Assembly (NCBI RefSeq): GCF_024347215.1
Contig: NZ_AP025282.1
Span: forward strand, 3,286,001 to 3,350,000
Source: Aliamphritea ceti
GTDB lineage: Bacteria; Pseudomonadota; Gammaproteobacteria; Pseudomonadales; Balneatricaceae
Direction of reading: 5' to 3'
Length of the DNA stretch: 64,000 nt
The notes under the pieces were generated by a model. It searched no databases. It was not told the DNA's origin and saw only the letters and a program-made list of their open reading frames with translations. Position 1 is the first letter of the stretch. Every line of letters starts with the position of its first letter. The position numbers and the translations under genes were made by a program. Of the stretch, positions 42,827 to 51,772 are shown one piece after another.

Positions 42827-43894
42827 ATGAGTAAGTACTGGAGCCCGGCAATTAATTCGCTCACCCCTTATGTCCCTGGTGAGCAGCCAAAGCAAAATGG
42901 TTTGATTAAACTCAACACCAATGAAAATCCGTATCCGCCATCACCTCATGCCATCGCTGCTCTGAATGATTACCCTAAAGAGCGCTTAAAGCTGTACTGT
43001 GATCCTGAAGCCACATTGCTTAAAAATGCACTGAAAGACTATTTCAGTCTGGATTATAAAAATGTCTTTGTCGGTAATGGTTCAGATGAAGTACTGGCTC
43101 TGGCATTCATGGCGTTCTTCCGTCAGGAGCACCCTATCCTTCTGCCAGAAACCACATACAGTTTTTACGATGTTTACTGCAACCTGTATGACATTGCATA
43201 TACTCAGCTGCCATTAGATACATCTTTCAACATTGATCTGAGCACATATCAGCAGCCAAATGGCGGTATTATTTTTGCCAACCCGAATGCACCTACTGGC
43301 CGGGTATTACCTCTGGAACAGATTGAAGCATTGCTTAAGGTAAATACCGAGTCTCTGGTAATAGTTGACGAAGCCTATATCGATTTCGGCGGTGAATCAG
43401 CGGTTGAGCTGGTGCGAAAATATGACAACGTTCTGGTTATTCAAACCTTTTCAAAGTCTCGCAGCATGGCTGGTTTACGTGTTGGCTATGCGCTGGGCCA
43501 TGAGAACCTGATCGAAGGCCTTGAGCGGGTTAAGAACTCGTTTAACTCTTACCCTCTGGATAGCCTTGCTATTGCCGGCGCCGTTGCCTCTATTGAAGAC
43601 GAAGACTACTTTAAGGCAACAACACAGAAGATTATCAGTAGCCGCGAATGGACTACCGAGCAACTGACTGAACTGGGTTTCAATGTTATTCCTTCAGCCA
43701 GCAACTTTGTGTTCGCCAGCCACCAGCGAATTGCCGGTGCTGACCTGATGACGTATCTGCGCAGCAAAAACTTACTGGTAAGACACTTTAAAAAGCCAGG
43801 CATTGATAACTACTTGCGAATTTCTATCGGTACCGACGAAGAAATGACTGCTCTGATAAGTGCACTGAAAGAGTACCCGGGCATTACCGGCTAA
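42827..43894 (+). CDS. hisC: histidinol-phosphate aminotransferase
   Basis: A PLP aminotransferase of histidine synthesis, 355 residues. Motifs: LIKLNTNENPYPPSPHAIAA, FVGNGSDEVLALAF, IIFANPNAPTGRVLPL, VDEAYIDFGGESAV and the PLP-lysine region TFSKSRSMAGLRVGYALG. The gene is alone, away from other his genes. A terminator lies 43 bases downstream. Related enzymes for other imidazole/aromatic substrates are possible but the sequence is a clear HisC type. Confidence 0.93.
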   Translation: MSKYWSPAINSLTPYVPGEQPKQNGLIKLNTNENPYPPSPHAIAALNDYPKERLKLYCDPEATLLKNALKDYFSLDYKNVFVGNGSDEVLALAFMAFFRQEHPILLPETTYSFYDVYCNLYDIAYTQLPLDTSFNIDLSTYQQPNGGIIFANPNAPTGRVLPLEQIEALLKVNTESLVIVDEAYIDFGGESAVELVRKYDNVLVIQTFSKSRSMAGLRVGYALGHENLIEGLERVKNSFNSYPLDSLAIAGAVASIEDEDYFKATTQKIISSREWTTEQLTELGFNVIPSASNFVFASHQRIAGADLMTYLRSKNLLVRHFKKPGIDNYLRISIGTDEEMTALISALKEYPGITG

Positions 43895-43936
43895 CAACTT
43901 TTCAGCATACAAAATCTTATATACAGAATCTTGTAT

Positions 43937-43966
43937 AAAAAAAGGCGCTACCAAGCGCCTTTTTTG
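43937..43966. terminator. bidirectional terminator between hisC and the GGDEF gene
   Basis: Stem AAAAAAAGGCGC / GCGCCTTTTTT, loop TACCAA; A- and T-runs on both flanks, so it works for the convergent genes on both strands. Confidence 0.9.
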
Positions 43967-43990
43967 TATCTACAGTTTTGTCCTGCGATT

Positions 43991-44902
43991 CTATCGGGGC
44001 TCTAAATCCCCAATAATACTGTCACCCAGCGCCTTAGCTTCACGCAAATAACTGTCTGCTCTGGCATACATAACCTCAGCATTGTCGTCATCATCGTTCA
44101 GCGTGGCGACACCAACACTCAAAGTAAAAGGCACATTGGATACTTCAGTATCCTGCGCCAGACCTGCAGCCATCTTCTTCACCCGGTCAGCTGCCAGAAC
44201 TCCTTGTGCCTCGTTCGTTTCAGGTAACAGAATTGCAAAATCATCCTCACCTACACGAGCCAGAAAGTCCGCGGTTCGCTTCATCTGATTCAGAGACACC
44301 GCCATCGCTTTAAGAATGTCGTCACCGGCATCCCAGCCATATTTGTCATTGATATCCTGCAGATTATCAACACTGATAATCATCAGGCTACAAATCCAGT
44401 CATAACGCTGAGCCTGCGCCATAGACTGCGCCAGAACCGGCATCAGTGCCTGCTTATTATACATTCCGGTTAGCAAATCACGGTGCACCCGCGAACGCTC
44501 ACGTTCGGATTTCTTCCGCTGGGAAATATCTTCAATCCTGCATACAACACTGGGCTCATCACCCGCTGAAGGGGCTAAACGCGCCTCAACCCAGCATGCT
44601 GTAGTCATTCCCTGATCTCTCAGATAAGGAATATGCGCAGGATCCAGCAAGATCTCTTTGGTAAGAACCTTGTTATGACTGAGTGACTGATCAATCATGC
44701 CCTGCAGGGATTCTGTAATGACGTCCGGAAAAATATCAGAAAGGTGCTTACCCAACAACGCATCATCACCGCCCCAGGGCAGTGATGAGTTACTGTGAGA
44801 AGAAAAAATAATGGCTCCGGCCTGACTCAGCACCAGAACATCCTCAGAGAGTACATTCAATAGCGCATCTATACGTGACTGAAGAACATTCGATTTGTGC
44901 AT
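43991..44902 (-). CDS. PAS-GGDEF domain protein with degenerate GGDEF motif
   Basis: A 303-residue protein. The N-terminal PAS-like part (about 1-130) has LLNVLSEDVLVLSQAGAIIF and EARLAPSAGDEPSVVCRIED. The GGDEF domain begins RDLLTGMYNKQALMPVLAQS, and the active-site loop reads RVGEDDFAIL. GEDDF differs from GGDEF/GGEEF at two places, so diguanylate cyclase activity is doubtful. No membrane helix is evident, so it is probably cytoplasmic. It could work as a c-di-GMP sensor or partner instead. The gene is single, with convergent hisC downstream. Confidence 0.85.
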   Translation of the reverse strand: MHKSNVLQSRIDALLNVLSEDVLVLSQAGAIIFSSHSNSSLPWGGDDALLGKHLSDIFPDVITESLQGMIDQSLSHNKVLTKEILLDPAHIPYLRDQGMTTACWVEARLAPSAGDEPSVVCRIEDISQRKKSERERSRVHRDLLTGMYNKQALMPVLAQSMAQAQRYDWICSLMIISVDNLQDINDKYGWDAGDDILKAMAVSLNQMKRTADFLARVGEDDFAILLPETNEAQGVLAADRVKKMAAGLAQDTEVSNVPFTLSVGVATLNDDDDNAEVMYARADSYLREAKALGDSIIGDLEPR

Positions 44903-45058
44903 TTAATCGCCTCATATCCCTGAACACTGTAAATAAGACCTTACATTCACTTGCTAGGTTGGTGCAACCGCTTACACAATCAGAGCCGGGTTATGTAACA
45001 GACGACATCCCATTTTGGGTTTTAGAATTCATATAGTTACCGGACGCCTGAATTTTTC

Positions 45059-45331
45059 TCACTCTGATCTAGCATTCTCTCTGCTAACCCGACAGCTTTT
45101 CCAGCAGGGCTTACCTGCTTCTGCCAGCGCATCCGCCCGACTAACACCTATATCTTTCAGGGCATCATCATCCAACCTCTCTAGCTGAAGACGGCTGCGA
45201 TAATTAAAAATGCACGCCGCAGAAGCCCCTCGCGTCAGTATTAACAACCGACCAATTCTTTCGCAGATGGATGCCAATAGCTGTCCGTTCAGGCCGGCTC
45301 GCCCCTTAAACTCTTTCGCTAACTGAGTCAT
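45059..45331 (-). CDS. DUF1127 domain protein
   Basis: A 90-residue protein from ATG at 45331 (GGAG before it). The C-terminal half carries the DUF1127 core LERLDDDALKDIGVSRADAL with KPCW at the end. DUF1127 proteins are small basic proteins; some bind RNA or influence phosphate and carbon metabolism, but this one's role is unknown. It is divergent from the MocR gene across a region with MocR-like operators and is likely its target. Confidence 0.85.
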   Translation of the reverse strand: MTQLAKEFKGRAGLNGQLLASICERIGRLLILTRGASAACIFNYRSRLQLERLDDDALKDIGVSRADALAEAGKPCWKSCRVSRENARSE

Positions 45332-45379
45332 AACAATCTCCTTTTTCAAAACTGAATACAGCTTAAGGAAATCTCTGAT

Positions 45380-45488
45380 ACCATTACAGATTCAAATACA
45401 AAAAACAAAAACCGGTACAGATTAAAACAAGCTGATCTGTACCGGTAACCCAGCACACAACTGTCATGCCGCTTTAACTGTACCGGAG
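45380..45488. promoter_or_regulatory. repeated operator sites for the divergent MocR regulator
   Basis: A perfect 12-bp inverted repeat (ACCGGTACAGAT at 45411-45422, ATCTGTACCGGT at 45435-45446), a weaker direct copy ACCATTACAGATT at 45380-45392, and CTGTACCGG at 45478-45486 overlapping the ribosome site of the MocR gene. The 31-bp spacing of the two direct copies fits a MocR dimer on three helical turns. Probably controls both the DUF1127 gene and mocR itself. Confidence 0.7.
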
Positions 45489-45495
45489 GGATGCA

Positions 45496-46926
45496 ATGAA
45501 ACTGTACGAGCAACTCGCAGAAAATCTGCAACAGCGAATTGATCAGGGATACTATCCCGACGGTACTAAACTACCTTCGATCCGCGCCACCAGTCAGGAG
45601 CATGGCGTCAGCATTTCTACCGTTCAGGAAGCCTACGCCTTGCTGGTCGAAAACGGCAAAGCAGTAGCCAGACCTAAATCCGGTTACTTCGTCACTGAAC
45701 AGCTCAGCCCACCACCACTGCCTCAAACCAGCCAGCCAACCGCCAAACCTTTAGGTCTGCCTGAATGGCATAATTTATTGCATATCATGGATGACTACGG
45801 CGAAGAAAATGTCTTTCAGTTAAGCATCGCAGTGCCAGACTGTGACGCCCCCAGCCTGAACCCTCTGCTTAAACTCACTGCTGAACTAAGCAGGACCACC
45901 ACCAGACGGCTGTTTAATTATGATCACGTAAGAGGAGCGGCAGAACTGCGCAGGCAAATTGCCAGGATGATGATTGATTCCGGCTGCAGCGTGACACCTG
46001 AAGACATTATTGTCACCAGTGGATGCCAGGAAGCACTAGCCAGCAGCCTGCGGGCAATCACCGAACCCGGCGACATAGTCATCGTCGATTCACCTAATTT
46101 CTTTGGCTCACTACAGGCCATAGAAATGAGCGGTGTAAAAGCACTGGAAATTCCCACTCACCCGGAAACCGGCATCAGCCTGGACGCACTGGCCAAAGCA
46201 CTGGAACAATGGCCCGTGAAGGCCTGCCTGCTAACACCCACGAATAACAATCCGCTGGGATACAGTATGCCGGACGAAGACAAACCCAGACTGCTGGAGT
46301 TACTAGCCGAATATGACATCCCGTTAATTGAAGACGATATCTACGGCGACCTGAGTTACAAACTGCCCCGCCCCCGTAGCATTAAATCTTATGACACTGA
46401 AGGCAGAGTCATTCTCTGCTCATCGTTTTCCAAAACGCTGGCGGCAGGATTACGCATCGGCTGGGTGTGCCCCGGCCGTTACTTCGACAAAGTCATGATG
46501 ATGAAATACGTATCCAGCATGAGTACGGCAACTCTCAATCAACTGGCGGTCGCAGAATTTGTTGCACAGGGCTATTACGAGAAACACTTAAGGAAGATGC
46601 GGCAAAACTACCAGCGCGACAGAGATACAGTCATTGCACTGTTAAGCCGCCATATGCCGCAAAGCACCCGCATCAGTTATCCGCAGGGCGGCTATCTTTT
46701 GTGGGTAGAATTGCCGGAAGCCATTGATGCTGTTGAACTCAACCGAAGAGCCGGCCAACAGGGCATCAATGTCGCACCGGGACCGCTCTTTTCGGCAACC
46801 AACAAATACAAAAATTTTATGCGGATAAACTGCCGCAACAGCCAGGACTCAAGAATGGACCCAGCCATTAAAGCCCTTGGCGAAATTGCCAACGACTTGC
46901 TCATCGAAAGCTTACGGCCCGCCTGA
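45496..46926 (+). CDS. MocR-type regulator (GntR HTH plus aminotransferase domain)
   Basis: A 476-residue protein. The N-terminal GntR winged helix (about 1-70): LYEQLAENLQQRIDQGYYPD, GTKLPSIRATSQEHGVSIST, PKSGYFV. A fold-type I aminotransferase domain follows: TSGCQEALASSLRAI, TPTNNNPLGY, EDDIYGDLSY, and the PLP lysine in LCSSFSKTLAAGLRIGW. MocR proteins are PLP-dependent transcription factors, often controlling a neighbouring divergent gene. The ribosome site (GGAGGG) is 6 bases from the ATG and overlaps an operator copy, so autoregulation is likely. Confidence 0.92.
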   Translation: MKLYEQLAENLQQRIDQGYYPDGTKLPSIRATSQEHGVSISTVQEAYALLVENGKAVARPKSGYFVTEQLSPPPLPQTSQPTAKPLGLPEWHNLLHIMDDYGEENVFQLSIAVPDCDAPSLNPLLKLTAELSRTTTRRLFNYDHVRGAAELRRQIARMMIDSGCSVTPEDIIVTSGCQEALASSLRAITEPGDIVIVDSPNFFGSLQAIEMSGVKALEIPTHPETGISLDALAKALEQWPVKACLLTPTNNNPLGYSMPDEDKPRLLELLAEYDIPLIEDDIYGDLSYKLPRPRSIKSYDTEGRVILCSSFSKTLAAGLRIGWVCPGRYFDKVMMMKYVSSMSTATLNQLAVAEFVAQGYYEKHLRKMRQNYQRDRDTVIALLSRHMPQSTRISYPQGGYLLWVELPEAIDAVELNRRAGQQGINVAPGPLFSATNKYKNFMRINCRNSQDSRMDPAIKALGEIANDLLIESLRPA

Positions 46927-46946
46927 TGACTTATTAACAGAGCGTA

Positions 46947-47951
46947 TTAGCGCCAGCTTTCAGACCAGGCTAATTGCTGCTCAGTATCCATATACGTCCA
47001 GGCAATAATGTGACTGCTCTTCTGCCCTTGCGCCATTTCAATCACTTTTACTTCAGCTACTTTTGCCTGCTTTAACTGCTGCTGCAGTCGAGGCAGGTTT
47101 TCCTGCTTCGAAACCAGACTGGTAAACCATAAACATTGTTCAGCAAAATCTCTGCTTTCCTTGATCATCCTGCCAATGAACTCAGCTTCCCCGCCTTTAC
47201 ACCAAAGCTCATTATTCTGGCCACCAAAATTCAGCTTCATGGTTTTAGAAACTTCAGTTTTAGCGACAGCAGCTTTAGCACCACGAGGGGCCTTTTTCGG
47301 TTGGGACAAGTTAGTTACTTTACGCTGCGCGGCTGCATTCGCTTCTTCGGCAGAGGCATGAAATGGCGGATTACACATAGTGAAATCAAACACTTCATCT
47401 GTACCTATCAGACCACTGAAGGTTTTCGTTTTTTTGGGTTGCAAACGATACTCAATCATACCCTTCAACGAGGTATTGGACTGCGCCACCAATGCCGCCG
47501 TCTGAACCGATAACGGATCAATGTCACTGCCCAACATCTTCCAGCCATACTCACGGGCAGCCAAAAGAGGATAAATACCATTTGCACCGGTACCGACATC
47601 CATACCGCGCAACTTTCGCCCTTTAGGCGGCTGCTCTGTACCGGCTGACGCTGCCAACAAATCTGACAGGTAATGCACATAATCCACCCGACCTGGAATA
47701 GCCGGGCACAGATAGCCTTTTGGCAATTCCCAGAAAGCGATTCCGTAATGATATTTTAACAATGCCTGATTCAGGCAGATAACTGCCTTAGGGTCTGAAA
47801 AATCAATACTCTGACGGCCACGAACATCTATAACAAAAGCTGCCAGTTCAGGAAGAGCCTTTTGCAAAGCATCAAAATCATAGTTGAAACGATGTTTATT
47901 ACGGGGATGCAATCCGGATTTTACTTTCGAACCAGCCTTAGATTTAGACAC
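46947..47951 (-). CDS. rlmF: 23S rRNA (adenine-1618-N6)-methyltransferase
   Basis: A 334-residue SAM-dependent methyltransferase. It starts with a basic tail, then LHPRNKHRFNYDFDALQKAL, DFSDPKAVICLNQALLKYHY, GMDVGTGANGIYPLLAAREY (SAM motif I) and the catalytic NPPF in FTMCNPPFHASAEEA. These are all classic RlmF (YbiN) features. A glycine/alanine/lysine-rich insert (about 215-240) follows the NPPF motif, as in several relatives. Confidence 0.94.
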   Translation of the reverse strand: MSKSKAGSKVKSGLHPRNKHRFNYDFDALQKALPELAAFVIDVRGRQSIDFSDPKAVICLNQALLKYHYGIAFWELPKGYLCPAIPGRVDYVHYLSDLLAASAGTEQPPKGRKLRGMDVGTGANGIYPLLAAREYGWKMLGSDIDPLSVQTAALVAQSNTSLKGMIEYRLQPKKTKTFSGLIGTDEVFDFTMCNPPFHASAEEANAAAQRKVTNLSQPKKAPRGAKAAVAKTEVSKTMKLNFGGQNNELWCKGGEAEFIGRMIKESRDFAEQCLWFTSLVSKQENLPRLQQQLKQAKVAEVKVIEMAQGQKSSHIIAWTYMDTEQQLAWSESWR

Positions 47952-48280
47952 TACACTCTTCCTGTCAGCTAAAACGCCAGCACGATTATGCCCTGCGCTT
48001 TACAGCCAGTTATGGATTAACCAGCTTATTTCAAATAGCGCTAAGTTTTACTCTGGATGACAGCATACCCATCACCCGAACAAGCACAGCAGACCGCTGC
48101 CAGCGCGAAGCCGTGCATTGTTATCGTATTCAGTCACAGCGTCCAGATATTTTTACTTATGAAGTAAAGTTAACGTCATTCAATAACATTCTTTTAAATG
48201 TTGAATGATTACGCCAGTTATCTGCATTCAAATTATCTAAGGTTTTACTCAGAAAACCACTGGCAAAGGCACCATCAGTT
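47952..48280. other. gap without a supported gene
   Basis: About 330 bp between rlmF and the ATP-grasp gene. A plus-strand frame from about 47963 to 48208 is open, but has no ATG/GTG with a ribosome site and no known family. A bulged hairpin ATTCAAtAACATT / AATGTTGAAT lies at 48178-48206, with no T-run. Nothing else was seen. Confidence 0.4.
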
Positions 48281-49225
48281 CTAACTAAAAGCTGTCTGCA
48301 CAAAATCAACCCGCGCTTCAGGAGACAGCGCAGCATCATCCAGCGCTGCAATTTTATCGAAGCGCTTCAGCAGCCCCTGATTATTGGCAATCTGAATTGC
48401 TAATCCTGGGCGGGCATTCAATTCCAGTAACATTGGCCCCTGATAAGCATCCAAGACAATATCGACACCCAAATATCCTAACCCGGACATTTCATAACAG
48501 CGGGCAGCCATATTCAACAACTCTTGCCAGCCATCGATATTAATGTCAGAAAGCAACATACCGGTGTCCGGATGATGTTCCACCGGACGGTCGAACTGTA
48601 TTGCGTAGCTGGCCTTACCCGTCACAATATCGATACCGACACCTACTGCGCCCTGATGCAAATTTGCTTTACCATCGGAAGCAGCAGTCGACAAACGCAT
48701 CATTGCCATAACAGGAAAGCCTTTAAAAACAATAATTCGGATATCCGGCACACCCTCATAACTGTAATTAGCGAATGACTCATCGAAATGGATTAAATAC
48801 TCTATGATTGCTTTGTCTGGCTGGCCGCCTAATGAAAACAGTCCCGCTAGAATATTCGAGGTATGTCGCTTAATATCCGCCAGAGACAGAGCCTGATTAT
48901 TCGGTTTAAAGTACTCATGATCATCATGATCATGAATCACCAAAATACCTTTGCCACCGCTACCCTTGGAAGGCTTTATACAGAACGCATCCTGCGTATG
49001 TAGCAACTCATCAATTTTATTAACCTGATGCTGATACTCAATAACACCCACTAAAGGCGGTACCGAGAGCCCTGCGGCAATCGCAAGATTTTTGGTTTTC
49101 AGCTTATCGTCCACTAATGGAAATAAACGTCGCTCATTGTGCCCGGAAATATATTCAATATTACGCTGATTCATTCCCAGAACACCCTGTTTCCGCAACT
49201 GCCGGGGGGAAATAAACCAACTCAT
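48281..49225 (-). CDS. RimK-like ATP-grasp ligase (alpha-L-glutamate ligase-like)
   Basis: A 314-residue ATP-grasp enzyme, of the RimK-related group. It starts ISPRQLRKQGVLGMNQRNIE, then DDKLKTKNLAIAAGLSVP, the ATP-binding loop FCIKPSKGSGGKGILVI, and YLGVDIVLDAYQGPMLLELN with the metal-binding residues ELNARPG near the end. Such ligases join amino acids to peptides or proteins; substrates here are unknown. It overlaps the upstream 7TM gene by 4 bases. With that gene and the retropepsin-like lipoprotein it forms a conserved operon. Confidence 0.88.
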   Translation of the reverse strand: MSWFISPRQLRKQGVLGMNQRNIEYISGHNERRLFPLVDDKLKTKNLAIAAGLSVPPLVGVIEYQHQVNKIDELLHTQDAFCIKPSKGSGGKGILVIHDHDDHEYFKPNNQALSLADIKRHTSNILAGLFSLGGQPDKAIIEYLIHFDESFANYSYEGVPDIRIIVFKGFPVMAMMRLSTAASDGKANLHQGAVGVGIDIVTGKASYAIQFDRPVEHHPDTGMLLSDINIDGWQELLNMAARCYEMSGLGYLGVDIVLDAYQGPMLLELNARPGLAIQIANNQGLLKRFDKIAALDDAALSPEARVDFVQTAFS

Positions 49226-50781
49226 TTTGGCGCCTTTTCGGAAGGTTTAAACTGTGAACGGTCTGTCCCATTTTGCTGAAAAGCGTTAAACCGGACCAGC
49301 TCAATAAGGCGGTAACCTGTATAGCTACCGAGTATGAGAACCAGCGCCAGTAAAACCAGCTGTAAACCTGGGAAGTTAAAAGTCAGATGCTGCACATACT
49401 GATTAGACATCACAAGATACGCCAGCAAGGCTACCGCCAGTGAGCCGCCGCCCTGCTTCATAACTTCACCACCACCTTCTTCTTCCCATAGCAGCGACAT
49501 TCTTTCAATCGTCCAGGCGATGATGATCATCGGGAAGAAAATAATATTCAGCCCTTCGACAATACGCAGGTTATAGGCAATCACAGAGAAGGTAGCGGTG
49601 AGTAAAATCACAATAATAATCACCGCGCTGATTCGTGCCACCAGTAATAAATTAAGCCGTGAAAGATAACTCCTTACCACCAGCCCGGACACAACCAGCA
49701 GAACAAATCCGGCAAGGCCTGCGCCCAGCGCAGTCTGCATAAGTGCCAGTGCGATTAACACCGGCATAAAAGTACCGGACGTCCGCAGCCCCACTAATAC
49801 ACGCATCAGCATAACTATCATCACACCAACCGGAATCAGCAGCAGTCCCCGAAACAGTTTTTGTTCCTCTAACGGTAGGCTGTGCAACGAAATCTGCATC
49901 GCGCTGACATCGGCATATTTCTGTTCCAGTGCCTGCTGAACAGGTGCTACATCACGTTGCATGGAAAAACTGACACGGGTATTCCGGCCACCTTCCAGAT
50001 CAATCAGCGGCCGGTCACCCAACTCCCAGATCAATAAGCGCTGAGGCCGCCCCTCTTTACCGGTCGCCAGATTAAAAAAGGCAACTTTTTCATCTTCGCT
50101 ATCTTCGCCATATACCATCAGATAGGCACGACTTTCCTGATTTCGGCGACTGTTTTTAAGCCTCAATGCCGTCACCTGACGGGCAGGTATAGCGGCCAGT
50201 TGCATCAGCAATATCGCAGCTTCTTCAATGGAACGTTCCTGTAACAGTAACTGCACCTGCTGATCATCCGACTGAAGATTATTTAACAGCTGCGCAGCCA
50301 TCGTAATCTGATCTGCAGACTGAAAACGAGCCTGTTCAATCAGGCGCTGCGCCACCAACTCAGTAGTCTCCGGCAATATAGGCGGCGCCAGTAATTCAGG
50401 CGCAGCAGGCCATTCTTTGCCCTGCTGTTTATCCAGCAGAAAACGGGCCCGATAATAGAGCACCTGTTTACCTGCAGCTTCCTGCGTTGACCAGCGTACC
50501 GCAGGAATATCTTCCTCAGTCAGGTAGCTAAGTCCAAACCCCGGAGATGCTGTACTCTGCTCAAGTAAAGTAAAACCCTGCTGGGTTTCCGGAATTGCCA
50601 TCTGAGCAATAATCGGCTCCCCTAACGCGGCGAACTCCAGCCGTGCTTCAACACTCCAGACTTCACGGGTTTCACCGGGAAGCCATGGAATTTCAAGATT
50701 AATATGACGATAAACGGCACTTCCCAGTCCCAGACATATCAACAATATGACCAACAGATAAAAAGGAATTTTCTGCTGCAT
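49222..50781 (-). CDS. inactive transglutaminase / UUP1-type 7TM membrane protein
   Basis: A 519-residue inner-membrane protein. One N-terminal helix (IPFYLLVILLICLGLGSAVY) is followed by a large outer domain with transglutaminase-like features (about residues 30-290, including IPARQVTALRLKNSRRNQES), then a C-terminal block with seven hydrophobic helices (from about 305, GLLLIPVGVMIVMLMRVL to SYTGYRLIELVRF). This matches 'inactive transglutaminase fused to 7TM' proteins. No clear Cys-His-Asp triad is seen, hence 'inactive'. Encoded between the retropepsin-like lipoprotein and the ATP-grasp ligase. Confidence 0.85.
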   Translation of the reverse strand: MQQKIPFYLLVILLICLGLGSAVYRHINLEIPWLPGETREVWSVEARLEFAALGEPIIAQMAIPETQQGFTLLEQSTASPGFGLSYLTEEDIPAVRWSTQEAAGKQVLYYRARFLLDKQQGKEWPAAPELLAPPILPETTELVAQRLIEQARFQSADQITMAAQLLNNLQSDDQQVQLLLQERSIEEAAILLMQLAAIPARQVTALRLKNSRRNQESRAYLMVYGEDSEDEKVAFFNLATGKEGRPQRLLIWELGDRPLIDLEGGRNTRVSFSMQRDVAPVQQALEQKYADVSAMQISLHSLPLEEQKLFRGLLLIPVGVMIVMLMRVLVGLRTSGTFMPVLIALALMQTALGAGLAGFVLLVVSGLVVRSYLSRLNLLLVARISAVIIIVILLTATFSVIAYNLRIVEGLNIIFFPMIIIAWTIERMSLLWEEEGGGEVMKQGGGSLAVALLAYLVMSNQYVQHLTFNFPGLQLVLLALVLILGSYTGYRLIELVRFNAFQQNGTDRSQFKPSEKAPK

Positions 50782-50789
50782 GTCATCTC

Positions 50790-51512
50790 CTACTCTGCAG
50801 GCTTATCAACACTTGCCAGTTTTGGTTTTTTACCCAATACATAGCGCCTCGCCACATCAACAACCATCAGGTCTTTAAGCAAGTTTCGCCCGACTAAAAC
50901 ATCATAATTCAGGTGGCTGCGGTCCTTCAGCGTAAACTCAGCCACCTGAGTGATATTGCCTAATTTAATACCCAGCTTTACTACCCAACGCTTATCTTTT
51001 GTAGACGATGCCTGACGAATGTTCGCGTAACGCACGAGTTTAAGTGACACTTCCTGATCATCCGCCAGCGTAAACTTCACCCAGCGTTCGCCATTACGCT
51101 CAAATTCAGAAATATTACGGGCATTAATCGAAGAAGTTGTCGCACCGGTATCCATGCGGGCTTTGGAAACACTTTGATACCCACCATAATCAACCGTCGA
51201 CCATTCAACAGCACCCACGACCGCTTTATTACTCAGCGACTTTCTCAACTGTGAACAGGACTGATCAGCGCTGGCAGTTATAATCAGCTCACGACGATCT
51301 TTGGCTTCTTGTTTCAGCGCTTTAGTTTCGCGCTGCAAGCCGGTTATTATTTTATTTTGCGCATCAAATTGCTCAGTCATAAGTACCTGTGCGGCACTAC
51401 ACTGCTCAACAGCCTGAGCAGCTAACTGATTCGTTTCTTGCTGTAATTGCTGACTTGCTATACATCCTTCAAGCATGAAAACCGAGAGCAAAATATAAAA
51501 CCCTCTCTTCAT
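50790..51512 (-). CDS. retropepsin-like ATP-dependent zinc protease-family lipoprotein
   Basis: From ATG at 51512 (AGAGG 8 bases upstream) it has 240 residues, with a lipobox LEGC (Cys17) after a hydrophobic signal; the longer frame to 51578 loses this feature. A coiled-coil-like part (NQLAAQAVEQCSAAQVLMTE) is followed by the pfam05618 domain: ARMDTGATTSSINARN, where DTGA is the aspartyl-protease active-site motif, then RHLNYDVLVGRNLLKDL-like sequence SHLNYDVLVGRN. Despite the 'zinc protease' family name, it is likely an aspartic protease. Likely anchored in the envelope, first gene of the three-gene operon. Confidence 0.87.
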   Translation of the reverse strand: MKRGFYILLSVFMLEGCIASQQLQQETNQLAAQAVEQCSAAQVLMTEQFDAQNKIITGLQRETKALKQEAKDRRELIITASADQSCSQLRKSLSNKAVVGAVEWSTVDYGGYQSVSKARMDTGATTSSINARNISEFERNGERWVKFTLADDQEVSLKLVRYANIRQASSTKDKRWVVKLGIKLGNITQVAEFTLKDRSHLNYDVLVGRNLLKDLMVVDVARRYVLGKKPKLASVDKPAE

Positions 51513-51717
51513 AACGCGCCTCTTTATTTTACAAATATGTGTTAACAGACCTGCCTGTACCCAAATGCGATCCCACACAAAAGCATAGCCGCCACCGAAA
51601 CGTACGTCGATTTAGCGCATCAATTATCAAGAACAGACAGATTAAACATTCAGACAGACAAGGTGGGACTTCGCAGCAAGGTAAACGTTCCTCAAAAACT
51701 CAACAACTGGCATAAAA

Positions 51718-51750
51718 AAACGCCAGTTCCTGTTACGGAGACTGGCGTTT
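51718..51750 (-). terminator. terminator of the nfeD-SPFH operon
   Basis: Stem AAACGCCAGT / ACTGGCGTTT with a 13-base loop; minus-strand T-run follows (TTTTTTT). 22 bases past the nfeD stop. Confidence 0.85.
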
Positions 51751-51772
51751 CTGATACTAATTCAGGGGAGCA

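Noticed and set aside
47963..48208. Open plus-strand frame between rlmF and the ATP-grasp gene
   Set aside because: No start codon with a ribosome site, overlaps the start of rlmF, and no family resemblance; kept only as a gap description.
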